64,000 bases of DNA from Raphanus sativus. Lineage: Eukaryota; Streptophyta; Magnoliopsida; Brassicales; Brassicaceae. Location: the NCBI RefSeq assembly GCF_000801105.2, contig NC_079513.1, positions 24,706,273-24,770,272 of the forward strand, written 5' to 3'. The notes below the pieces were generated by a model. It ran no database searches and had not been told where the DNA came from. It saw nothing but the letters and a program-made list of their open reading frames with translations. The position numbers and the translations under genes were made by a program. Positions 1 to 12,450 of this stretch are shown in pieces (within the stretch, counting starts at the first letter, position 1; the number at the start of each line of letters is the position of its first letter).

Positions 1-1792
1 TGCTTGGGTGTTGTAAACGGCGGGTCTAATTCTAACCGGGTCAGCCCGATTATAATGGGTGGGTTACAGTTGGAAGGCTTTGTATTGGACTTTGATTTGG
101 GTAACTCGGCGATGGGGTTTGGAGAAAGGACACGATCTAGTTCAGATTCCTTCCGACAAGAAGCTTTCTAGTAAAAAATAAAATTGTTTATTGTCAGTTT
201 TTCGCTCTTTGTTTGTTGTGTGTTTGACACAAGAGTACCGTTTCTTACCTGAGTTACTGTAAGCAACTCTACTTATTTACACTAATATGGTTTGTTGGTT
301 GTGATATACATAAAGTCAAACAGTGTCTATTAACAACCGCCGTAGAGGATAGACTTAGAGAAAGATGAAACAAGATGTAGAGGCGAAGGAGCCAGCAAGT
401 ATGTAGCATTCTTCCATGCCCACATCGACTTTAACCATGTCCAAAGCTCTCCTCCAAGGCTCAGCCCCACGAGCACGTATAGAGTTATCATTGAACATTC
501 ATAGGAGTAGCAATGACTGCAATTCTTAAATTCTACTGCATAAATTATTTAACGTAGTTTTTCAGCATTACAGGATTGAAGATTCACAAAAAACAGCAGA
601 TGTAGGTAAATGGAATAGAAAGATGGAAATCGCGTTGTAAACGCCGAGTCGAATCGGGTTGGCCAACCGGCTAGAGTTCGAAGCCTTTGTATTGGACTTT
701 GTATGTTTTGGGTACTTTTAATTAGTTTGGCTGAAGGGCTTGATTTTGATTTCATTAGTTTCACGCCAAATATAATTGTTTTTGTAATTGTATAAGAATT
801 TTTATATAGGATTGGGGGATTTCTTAGACCAACATTCCAAAATTGAATTTTAGTAGTATAAGATAAAACCACCCAAAAAAAACAGAAAATAGGTAGGCCA
901 CACTCGATTGTGATCGCATCAAAGAAAACAATACAAACTGCCAAAAACATTATGAAAAATCGTGATATTGCCAAAAATGAAAAAGAAATAAGAGAGCAAC
1001 ATAATATTTAGACAATTTCCAATAATGTTTCATTTTTCACTTTTTACTTCAGTTTTAGCCAATGAGATAGCTTTCTTACAGGTATGAGATGTGTCAGGGA
1101 TGGGGAGAGCTGAGCCACATGTGCGCATTCGTCTTGGACGGCGTGAATAACGTCATGAATCGCGCGTTTAAATTAACGATCTGTTTTACTAGTAAAACAC
1201 TAAAACATATTTCCTTTCCCATTGGCGTGTGTGCAATAAATAACCTAAGTAGTAAAGGACCTTGATTTAATGTTGTATAGAAACGAAATGATATTATTGC
1301 ATTTATATGAATTTGATATGAAAATCTGAGGTGACTATCTCACTTGGAAATACGAATTTGGTAAATCCTGTTTTTTAACGTCCCAACAGTTCAAGACATT
1401 GGCAGGTTTTTCCGGCATAAATTTTAAAGCACTGAGAAAAAAGTCTATTAATATTTCAAAAGTATATTGCAAGTGCTTTTAAAATCTTTCAGGTTATGGT
1501 TGCCTTTAACTCCCAAAAAAAAAAAAAGCTGTGACTCGTAAGAAAAAAAAGGCTATGGTTGCAGTTGTTATGCAAAAATAATAGTGGCCCAACACGATGT
1601 TAGGAAATCACAATATTATGGTTTGTTGTTGGAAAGCCCAGATATAGCTAGCTCGTCTTTATGCCTAGGAAGCCGAAATAGACATAAGAAACTCAAATCT
1701 CTCATATCTGATGAAAAGACAAGCTAATCACTACGAGTAAAGCAAAAAAACAGTTCTATAACAGAGAACGAGTTCACATATTGTCTTCGTCT
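1..1792. other. Intergenic, no supported gene
   Basis: No reading frame here has exon-like borders or a recognisable family. The longest open frame (minus, about 549-974) has the biased composition of random AT-rich DNA. Two diverged copies of an approximately 85-base segment occur near 12-108 and 634-714, sharing the ends of the unit (TTGTAAACG and GTATTGGACTTTG). The DNA nearest 1792 lies downstream of the eRF3-like gene and may hold its polyadenylation region. Confidence 0.6.
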
Positions 1793-4065
1793 TCAAAATC
1801 CAGCCATCACAACATCTTCATCTTGGTCCCAAGAGATGACATTCCCAACCGCAACTGTATATCCTGCATGCCACCAATTAAGAGTTACCAATTAGTATGA
1901 GAACATAAACTACTAAAACTCTTACTGAGTTGTACCTTCAGTTCTTAAAACTAACTCCCCAAGTTGAGGAAAATTAGCAATTTCTTCTATGCTGATGTAG
2001 TTCTCAGGAACCTCTATACGGCAGAGAGCAAATTCCCCTTCTTTCACAAAACGCCTTCTTCCTGACCAGGATCCATTGGTGAATTTTTTCATTTCAACAA
2101 TCTCACAATTATGCACCTCTAGTGAATGGATGTGTAGCATGGCATTGAAACCATTATACATCCTAGCAGGCGTCTTTAGGAAACGCAACTCCGCAGTAAA
2201 AGACTTAGTGCGACTGAGAGCACCGCCGGAGGAGAGCACAGCGCCAGGGTGGATGTCGTTATGTGGAGGGACTATGTGGATTGACACATAGTCACCTGGT
2301 CCCGCTTGATCAACTTCTATCTTGCCCTTGATGCAGTACAAAGCAACAACCTTTGGACGTTCCTGTCAATAGAAAGCCAGAACAAAATTAATAAGACAAA
2401 TCATTTTGAATACCAGGAACAAGAAAAAAACACCATTTTGAATAACCTGATATGGCATGATAACAAGGTTATCATGTTTGTAATCATGCTTCTTTATCGT
2501 TCCAGAGCAGACCCTCCCATAAATGACATGATTTCCGTCCTCATTTGTGTAGACTTGAATAATAGGCATTCTGCCAACAACAACACAGATACGTTTTTAC
2601 AAGTCATCCTGCCAAAAGTCAATACATGATTAACAGAGAAAAGTTGACTGTTCACCTGAATGGCGCAGAAGCATCCCCTCTCGGAACAAGATCCATAGCC
2701 TCGAGAACGTCAAAGAGAGAGCGCACAGTGCCACTTCGACACATTTCAATGTTGTCTCCATGGAGTCCCGACACTGGTAAGAAGGTAACTGAAAAAAAGA
2801 CCATATCAGTTTAATATAATGAATGAAACTTAAGGTCTGACAATTTAGTGCTTACTTACCATTCTCGCTGTGAAAGTAATTTTTCAGAAACAGAAACGAG
2901 GAGAGCTTTTCTTCTATTTCCTCAAATCTAGCCGTAGACCACAGTACGGTGTCCATTTTGTTAATGAGAACAATTAGTTTCTCCACTCCAAAAGCGCTTG
3001 TGAGTTGAAGATGCTCTTGAGTCAGACTCGAAAAACATTGTTCAAACTCCCCATCAGAGGCTGAAATCACCTACGCAGATGACAAGAAATATCAATCCTC
3101 ACTGATATCTTATCTAATAAGGACTCTTAACGAGAAAGACTCACTCACCAGAATACCCAAATCTGCCTCATATGCTCCTTTTATCATTTTTGGCACCAAA
3201 CGACTCTGACCCTACAAATTCATATAAGAGAATCATAAGAAAATCAACAGTCAAAGGATGTATCTATTAAGTTTCATGATTCCTTACCGGTGCATCCAAA
3301 ACAGTAAAGGTTCTGCTCTTAATCTCAAAGCTTGCGTTTCCGAGCTGCATCTCATCCTGTCAAATGTATACATCGAAACTAAACTACAACATGTACAAAA
3401 GAAAAACAGAAACAAAAACAAAACAAAAAACACTAATGAAAGACATACATTGAGCCTATGGTCGTCCTCTTTATTGTCTATTATGTACGCCAACTGCCTG
3501 GAATACATAAACCAATAAGTTAAGAAGGGCAAAACTTCAATGAAAGTTATGTAAACTCCTTTATCGGGACATGTTCTTTCAATATCCACAGGCTTTGACT
3601 AGCAACGGTAGTCACAAAAATCATAGCAACACAATCTCCTATATATGGGAATATCTAAACTGAGTTTTGCTACCCAAAGAATAATCCTATTCTATCATTC
3701 AAACACAAAAAAAAAAAAAAATAGTGCAACACTCACCGGCCTTGTCTATCATCAGCTATTGCTAGTGCTTCATTCTCTTGCAGCTCTTCAATGCTCACTA
3801 GGCCGAGCAGTAGAAGAATTTGTCCCACAATAGTCGACTTTCCAGATCCAGAGGGCCCCATGAAGAGCATGGTTAGGTGACTTCTTGTGTCTAGCATTCT
3901 CACATCAGCCTCACAATGCACACCTGAGACTATGCAAATATTAAAATCGGACAGAGATACTTAGAAAATAAAGATTATTCAAGACAAACCTGCATCAGCC
4001 TTAGGTCTCTTCGTGAGAATCGCATCAGTCTCTTCTTCTAGACGTCTCTTCTTAGAATCTTCCAT
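1793..4065 (-). pseudogene. Divergent eRF3 (GSPT)-like translational GTPase, one frameshift
   Basis: Ten exons can be traced on the minus strand: 3990-4065, 3737-3929, 3449-3497, 3288-3356, 3149-3211, 2860-3070, 2656-2788, 2447-2570, 1936-2363 and 1793-1863. The product resembles eRF3, the GTPase that assists eRF1 in translation termination. Visible marks are a P-loop (GPSGSGKST), a G3 motif (DAPGQ), NKMD, and a C-terminal half with the family pattern LRTEG..VAVG. The N-terminus is only about 25 residues before the G domain region, far shorter than usual eRF3. Two key sites differ from the family: GHVDAGKS has become GPSGSGKS, and the catalytic His after DAPG is Gln. One extra T in a four-T run (plus-strand A at 2340-2343) shifts frame at the start of exon 9, while all other junctions close in phase. 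It is either a young pseudogene of an already divergent paralogue or a gene with one sequence error. Family assignment is firm; coding status is not. Confidence 0.75.
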
Positions 4066-4600
4066 CTTGAATCGAATCGACGAAGACCAGGGCGGAGAGA
4101 ATCGATGAAGTCTTGAAGACGAGAGCGGAGAGAAAGAGAGGAATCGATTGAGAATTAGGGTTTTCGAAAAGTTCTTTTTTGGGTTGTTTGTTTTTTTTTG
4201 TTTGGGTTTCCTAACGGGTTTTAAAAATGATTTACAAACCAAATGCAATTTTAAGTAAAAAAATTATTTTCATAAAAATAATCAATTATTGTAGAGTATT
4301 TGCACTCTATCCCCCAAACTTTTTTATGTATTTAGTTCTATACCCAATTTTTTTTATTAACCCCCATAATTTGTATATTTTCATTCCACTTGCCATGAAA
4401 ATACTTTTTTGTCCAACTGAAACTATTTCATAAAACGAAAACGGTTTGGTTACGTACAAAAGAAACCCCCTAAAAATCTTAACCATCAAGACACCAAAAA
4501 TACTATCGACAGAACAGACCCCTGTAAAACAACTGCAACCAAAACCCACATCCCACTCAATTAAAAGGCATGACCATTGAGAGAATGAAACATCAGCGAA
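4066..4600. other. Intergenic, upstream of the eRF3-like gene
   Basis: The first about 150 bases carry a purine/pyrimidine-rich leader typical of a plant 5' UTR and promoter for the minus-strand eRF3-like gene. The rest is AT-rich and shows no supported gene. Confidence 0.5.
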
Positions 4601-5071
4601 TCAGACATGTGAGAGGCCACGGCTTTCATACAAGAACAGGTCAGATAACCAAGATGGTGGCCCTGCCGCAACATACGACTGAACCAAACCATACTTGTTG
4701 ACACTATCTGCGATGAAAGACGCACCTCTGTTTGTCTCTTTTTTACTAATCTTCACCTTCCACTCCTCAATGCTCCCAAACTGACATACAAATTCATCAC
4801 GCTGAAACAAAAAGGAAGGCCAAGCTTGAGGTCGCATCACTGCACCAAAGATATCTTCAAACTCTCCAGCAAAAATAATTTTGTTGAAATGAAGACTGCT
4901 CATGCTCTCTGCTGCCCAGAGCACAGTCTGCAGTTTAGCTTCTCCCTTCGATGCTACCTCTGCAAACGCTCTCCTGCTGTGACAAATCACAAACCCCTTG
5001 TCATTCCGAACCACCCACGCTGCACCTAGTGCTCTGGTCCCTTTATCCCAATCTAGAGCGACATTGCACAT
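4601..5071 (-). mobile_element. RNase H-like (RVT_3) retroelement fragment
   Basis: A 156-residue open frame from an ATG has the layout of the plant RVT_3 RNase H-like domain found at the end of non-LTR retrotransposons: an opening strand (CNVALDWD), GAAWVVRNDKG, then EAKLQTVLWAAESM and IIFAGEFED. The third acidic position, normally in FESDS, reads AGEFE, so the catalytic set is incomplete. No reverse transcriptase is adjacent. It is a detached domain scrap or a captured fragment; whether it is expressed cannot be seen. It ends in AT-rich repeat DNA. Confidence 0.6.
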
Positions 5072-7243
5072 GAGCCATGAAAATACTATTTACTGACTTA
5101 TTGACTTTATCAAAAATTAAGATAAAAAATAATTAAATAACACCTTTTTATAACAAAAGACTCTTTTGAATATAAAGAAACTTTTGAATCTAAAAAATAA
5201 AATTACAAAGATTTTTTAAATTGTTACCTCCAGTCTATTATATATATACTATTAGACTAGATGTTTTGCACCATGTGCAGTGATAAAAATTTAAGTTATA
5301 TTTAAATTTAAATTTATAAATATTAGATATTTTATTATTTTTGACCCGTATGTAATCTAAATTTGATTTAGTAAAGTATAATTAAGAGAAAAATAATTTT
5401 GTTTATTTTAAATAATATTTATAATATGTATGTATGTAATGTTAGTAATTTTTATCTATTCTTTTTGTTATATTATTAAATCAACTTATATAAAATTACT
5501 AAAAAATAATATGAAAATTGTATAGTTGTCAAAAATTAAACAGCAATTTATAAAATTTGTAGATATTTAAAAGAAACTAATGATATTACAATTATAAATT
5601 TATAATTTTAGAATTGTAGAAAGTTTTGAAAGTTTTAGTAATACAAAATTTATAATTATAAAAATAATTCATTAGTTTTTCGAAAATGTATAATTTTCAT
5701 ATTTGAAGAAATTTGTTCTATTGATGATTTATGAGTTATTATCATATTTTAAAAAAGTTTAACAAAAATATAATCGATATTAAATGTAATGTATTAGTTA
5801 TTGCCATAGAGTTTTCCAAAAATATATATCAATATAAAATGCAATTGTCCATATCATATTTAACCATAAAATATGTCATCTTTTTTAAGTGTCATAACAT
5901 ATTTTTTGTGAAAATAATTATAGTGATGACAGTATACAAATCACTTCGAAAATATAGTCTAAGGAATTTTCCATCTTTTATTAATAATATCATCCAAGTA
6001 ATTTTTGTGTAAATGCCAATTAGGTTAGAGAATCACCAATCATGCATTTTGCTTCTCTATATCAACTCCATCATAAGCTCTTTAATAAGTAAACTAGATC
6101 TTGACCCGTGCGACCGCACGGATATTAATTTTCTGTTTTAGTTTTTATTTATTTATACTAATGATGTATTTGAAATACTTGATCGTTTACATTGACTACG
6201 TTAGGGATGTGTATTTGGATATCCACTGTTCGGTTAAAATCTATTTGAGTTTGAGATTCCGAGAGTTTAAAGATTTCAGCAACATTCAAATATTTATAAA
6301 TTTTGGTTTCAGTTTGATTCGGGTATTTGTTGGTTCGGTTTCGGATACAGATAACCCGTTTGAATTATTTTAAAATTTTCAAAATTTATATATACTTTAA
6401 ATTTATCAAAACATATAAATTTGAGTAATGTAAGCCAAAATACCTAAACTAAAAATTAAAAAAATAGGTTGAACTTCAATATTTGGATGGAGAATAAATA
6501 TATATTTAAATATTTTTTGGTGTTTGATTATTGTTTATCTACTTTATATGTTTACTTTTGACTATTTTTATATTTCAAATAGTTTAGACAACTTTAAGTT
6601 GACAAAAAAATAACTTTAAAATATCATTAATTGTTGAAAATAAAAAAAAATACATTAATCTAACTAAAATAAAACATTAAAATAGGAAAAAAACACACAT
6701 TAATTTAACTGAAAAAGACAATTATTAAAATAGGAAAGAAAAAGAAACACATTAATCTAACTGAAAAGACAAGTATTTAAATAGGAAACTCAATTTAATT
6801 CTCAGTGGCATAGAAAGTGTAATTAAATTTGAAAATTAAGGGTATTTTTATATGTGTACTTCTGTTTTAATAAGATAGATTAAGAGTCTAAATAATAAGG
6901 GAAGTATGTTTCTACTTTAATATACAAAAAATGTTGTAAGGCTATATGTTTTCTAACAATACCAATGGCAAATATATTTGCATATGTGTAATGCACATAA
7001 TCTATCGAATGTATTTTTATGTAGTATTTAAACATGGAATCATTCATAATAAATCTCTTACATACTTCACAATTTTATAGTTAATACTTACTTACAAAAT
7101 AAAAAAATACCAAACAACATTTAAAATTGAAATATCATATCAAAATAAATAAATAACACAAACAAAAGTAATTTATTTTGAACTTTGATGTTTACATTAT
7201 ACTCTCTATTTCAAAATTATCAATTTTGAATGTTTTTAAAAAA

Positions 7244-7272
7244 GATATATATATATATATATATATATATAT
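7244..7272. repeat. (AT)n microsatellite
   Basis: A pure TA/AT dinucleotide tract of about 29 bases inside the AT-rich repeat region. Confidence 0.9.
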
Positions 7273-7550
7273 TACATTTTCAGTGTATCATTTTTAGGTA
7301 ATAGTTGTGGAGATAATTAATCGCAAAAAAAATTAAGATGAATTTTAATATGTAGGAAATTTTTAAAACATATATTTTTTTAACATCAGTTTTATAGATA
7401 ACCAACCAGACGTAACTCTGTAAAATCTCTAATTATAGTAATGCAAGAACTTCGTGGTTCAGAGTACAGGAAAGGCACTATGACAGTGTCTCAATAAAGG
7501 GAAAAGTAAATTCTAACTTTTGGAAGATACATTATGGAAGTTACATTATT

Positions 7551-7560
7551 GGACCATTAG

Positions 7561-7611
<51 letters not shown>

Positions 7612-7622
7612 CTAATGGTCTT
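7551..7622. repeat. (AT)n tract inside a short inverted repeat
   Basis: A 45-base AT tract is bracketed by GACCATTAG on the left and CTAATGGTC on the right, which are exact inverted copies. The right arm plus flank (ATCTAATGGTCTTAAAT) recurs about 60 bases downstream near 7672. This may be a short foldback element or the product of AT-tract instability. Confidence 0.7.
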
Positions 7623-7847
7623 AAATCCATTTGATAAAGATTTTTGGAAATTGATAAGAATATATATTTAATCTAATGGTCTTAAATTAAACAGAAACAA
7701 TTATTTAAATTTCTCTAATTTACTGTAAATAAGTTTTTTTAAAAAGGTGAAAAGATGGTAATATAAATAGTTTATCCACCTGCTTTTAGTAAATGTTTTC
7801 GCCTGGTTCACAACTCCACGACGAGTAAAAAAAAGAACTAACTATCC

Positions 7848-9485
<1,638 letters not shown>

Positions 9486-9640
9486 TAATTGCAATGTTTC
9501 TTTGTCGTGGAGATGCCATGTAAAGGAGTGAACTTCAGTCTAGGTTAACGATCGGATTTCTATCTTCTTTGTAAACATTGTTTAATCATCAGTTTACTTG
9601 ATTACTCTTTAACTATCTTTTTATTTCCATTGAATTTCAG

Positions 9641-10590
9641 ATTAGCGTGGGAAGGTTTCACTGAGTACAAGATCAAAAGTGATGGAAATTACCAGGTATT
9701 AGTGTTTCTTATTCCCTTATCATCATCATCATCATCATCATCGATTGTATACCCTGAAGAATGTTTATGAACTCTGTTATAGTTTAGCTCTATAGCGGAT
9801 CAGCTCTTCAGGTGTCCGGAGTATCATGAAAAAAGTTCGAGAAAGAATAGTGAAACAGGTATCATCAACCGTAGAAATTTTATTTTCAACTTTGCAGATT
9901 GTGTGTTTTTTTAATCTGTTAACATGATGTTTATATGAACTCTTTTCAGCTTAAAACTTGTCCAAAACTTTACAAAGAGTTTGTTGAAATGGACTCGAGT
10001 AAAAAAAAAAGAACAAATGATCTTCCCAAGGATAACTCCGACTATGTGAAGAACATGTCCAAGAACGGCGTTTGGGGTGATAGCGTCACGTTGCAGGCAG
10101 CTGCAGATACGGTTAACTTCTATAATCTCTTCACTTTGACTTTTAATTCTCCTCGCTCGTTTCAGCTCAGTGAACAAGTATTCGCTATAATGCAGTTTGG
10201 GGTGAAAAACAGTGGTCATTACATCGGAAAAAGAAGTATCTTCCATGGGGATTGTTCCTAAGTCTTTGACACTCGAGAGAGTTGTTTACTTGATCTATTT
10301 GACTGGAGTCCATTACAACTCCATCTACTTAAAAGGTACTTAATTTTCTTCTTCACAAGTCTGGCGAACTGTATCTAATCTTTCTTCTTCACAAGTCTTA
10401 TTCTCCATCTTGTTGGTTGTTACAGGTTCAGAGACAGATGCTGCACCCATGGAGCTTCCGGGAAAGGGTAGTAACAAGAATACGAATAACAGTGACAAGG
10501 ACATGAACACATGTGAAGAATGAGAATGACAAGGACAGCAAGGACAAAAACAACCAGAAGAAGAACAAAAAGAAGCTATAGGCTACAAAG
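9641..10590 (+). pseudogene. OTU-family cysteine protease, pseudogene without catalytic Cys
   Basis: Exons with the OTU layout are present: AWEGFTEYKIKSDGNYQ, FSSIADQLFRCPEYHEK, QLKTCPKLYKEFVEMD, MSKNGVWGDSVTLQAAAD and the catalytic His region HYNSIYLKG. OTU enzymes remove ubiquitin using a Cys in DGNC(Q/L); here that codon is TAC, giving DGNY at 9690-9692. One extra A in the run at 9829-9834 shifts frame within exon 2, the segment after QAAAD has lost its normal sequence, and the HYNSIY part is read in another frame. The 3' end keeps a low-complexity Asn/Lys-rich tail. The gene is dead as a protease. Confidence 0.8.
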
Positions 10591-11567
10591 GAGATTTATA
10601 CTTGAATTACAAAACGGCAACAAACAGATATTTAGCATTTTCCTTGATTGTTTCACATTAATTAGAAATTATACAACACGGATTCCTTTATCACATCCAA
10701 ATACTCGCTGTACTAACCAACAGTTGATTATTATTCTTCACCGTCTGGAAAAGCTTGAACTTTCTATTTCTGCTGCAATGAAAAAAGTCTTCAACTTTTC
10801 CTATCATCAAATAAATTCCCAACTATTTGTTCTCAATTCCATTACGGAAACGTTGAATCCGTTACTAACGGTTTCTTCACCGTCTTGTCTTGTAATGAGA
10901 AGAAAAACACGTTTCTGATGCCAAAAGTCTCATTCTTCACTTTGATTTCACACGCAAAATGTGATTCTCTTACAAATCGACCGCCAATTTCAAAACAATG
11001 TCGGATTAGTTTCACCAAACGGCCACTGTAGTTCTGACTAATTCCGAAACTATATGGAATAAATATTAAAGCCCAGATGTTGTTAGCTAAATGCCAAATT
11101 GAACCATGCACCAGCTATTGAACATTGGAGCGTTACAGTTTTTGAAGTAGCGCGTACAGTTTGTGAAATAGTGGGTATTGGTTAATTTATATGTTATTTT
11201 CAATTTTTGGATTTATGTATTATGTTTAGATTAGATCATACTCTTATTTAGTTTCCACCAAATTAATCCCAAGTAACAATCATATTTATCTTCAAATTAT
11301 AATCAAATTTCTAGTAAAGTTTCGGTAATGTGATGAATATCAGCTTGATTGACGATTTAAGCGAAGAAGGACGAGAACAATCCGAGAAACATCCATAAAT
11401 AGAATATAATAGAGTCATATCATATCAAAAACAATATCGCAAAAATGGTCTAGAAAAAACCACAACACTCTAGAGATACGAAGGTAGAGACAGAGAAAAC
11501 AGAAAGAGATCTATGGCTATAATTTTTCCAAAATCAATATCTCTATACGAATCACCATCACCAAGAC
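10591..11567. other. Intergenic, no supported gene
   Basis: AT-rich spacer between the OTU pseudogene and the AGP peptide gene. Short open frames exist on both strands but none has a family signature or convincing splice borders. The last part probably includes the 3' UTR of the minus-strand AGP gene. Confidence 0.5.
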
Positions 11568-11574
11568 TTAGATC

Positions 11575-11763
11575 CTAAGAGCAGAGCCGAACACAAAAAG
11601 CCGCCACGGCTGCAACACCAGCTGAGACGATGGAAGGCGAGAAGGCACCAGATCCAGAAGTAGGGCTTGGCGCTGGAGACTCACCCTGAGCTGAAGCGAC
11701 GGTAGCAACAACGGAGACAATCACCGCGACGAGAGCAACAACGCAAGTCTTTGAGATCGCCAT
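11575..11763 (-). CDS. Arabinogalactan peptide, AGP15-like, shifted C-terminus
   Basis: A 62-residue protein: an N-terminal signal peptide (MAISKTCVVALVAVIV...ASA), a tiny mature region with the Ala-Pro/Ser-Pro glycomodule ESPAPSPTSGSG, and a hydrophobic tail that would signal a GPI anchor. AG peptides are hydroxyproline-glycosylated cell-surface peptides. The match to Arabidopsis AGP15 (At5g11740, recalled) is strong up to VAAVAAF. There an extra T (plus-strand A-run 11595-11599) moves the frame, so the tail ends CVRLCS instead of the FVFGSALRI that the other frame still encodes up to a stop at 11568-11570. The tail is still moderately hydrophobic, so anchoring may or may not work. Start chosen at the only upstream ATG with a signal peptide. 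Confidence 0.75.
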   Translation of the reverse strand: MAISKTCVVALVAVIVSVVATVASAQGESPAPSPTSGSGAFSPSIVSAGVAAVAAFCVRLCS

Positions 11764-12450
11764 TTCAGAGATTTGTAGCGTGTGAGAGAAAGCAAAAGGA
11801 GGCTAGGATTTTTGTTACTCGAAATGTTTAAAAGCTCTGATGAGGCGTATATAAAGAGGTTGAGCACACGCGGAGCTGTCCGGTTTAGCTGGGTTTAGGT
11901 AACCGGCTTTTCAAGAATTATAAATCCTACAATTACAGCTGGTCCACCTGCGGGTCCCGCGTATCATGATGATCAACGGCTTATATTCTCCCAACGTGTT
12001 TACTGAGATTTCGAGAGGCCCATGTTAGCAAGTCTTTAATCTGAAAATTAGTAGAATTTCCAGTCAAGTCAAAGGATTTTGAAAGAACATGTATACCTTA
12101 GGTATGATACCTCGATCGATTTTTAATTTGGTGTAGAGGAGGAAAAAAAAAAAGAGCAAGCGGTTAAAGGTTTAATATTTACCCTATTAATCCCTCAACT
12201 TGTTTTTAATAATGTAATAGGGTAAAGCAACACAAAACCGCTGGAGCATAATCTTGGAGGCCCATTAATGAGGCCCATGTTAGCAATTTGACTCCTACCT
12301 AGATATTATAATATGCAACCTTATCATACCGTTATAAAATACAAGAGGCGAAGGAAGCAATCGATCAAGAACTCTTTCAAAACACAAAACACAGAGAAAG
12401 AACATTTTCAAAAACAGAGCTTTCCTCACCCACCGAGAAGACAAGAAGAT
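11764..12450. other. Divergent promoter region between AGP peptide and F-box/kelch gene
   Basis: The AGP gene runs left and the F-box/kelch gene runs right, so this 0.7 kb holds both upstream regions. The sequence next to the AGP gene contains a TATA-like stretch (TATATAAAG at about 11849). No gene is seen. Confidence 0.5.

Larger units (their letters stand above)
5072..7847. repeat. AT-rich repeat desert with Helitron-like terminal motifs
   Basis: About 2.8 kb of very AT-rich DNA without a gene. Near 5234-5290 and again at 6091-6125 there is an ACTAGAT...TTG type start motif as seen at 5' ends of crucifer Helitrons. At 6106-6121 CCGTGC and GCACGG form a perfect 6-bp stem around GACC. At about 6856-6884 the reverse complement of another typical start (TATCTTATTAAAACAGAAGT) faces the other way. 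No complete element with both ends could be closed, so these look like nested, truncated Helitrons. Confidence 0.5.

Noticed and set aside
549..974. 141-residue open frame on the minus strand near the left edge
   Set aside because: No family signature, no conserved-looking segments, and it lies in AT-rich spacer DNA.
7244..7610. AT tracts as possible origin or matrix attachment site
   Set aside because: Microsatellites of this kind are common in plant spacers and nothing else supports such a role.
10520..10918. 132-residue open frame on the plus strand
   Set aside because: It begins in the low-complexity tail of the OTU pseudogene in the wrong frame and runs into spacer DNA.
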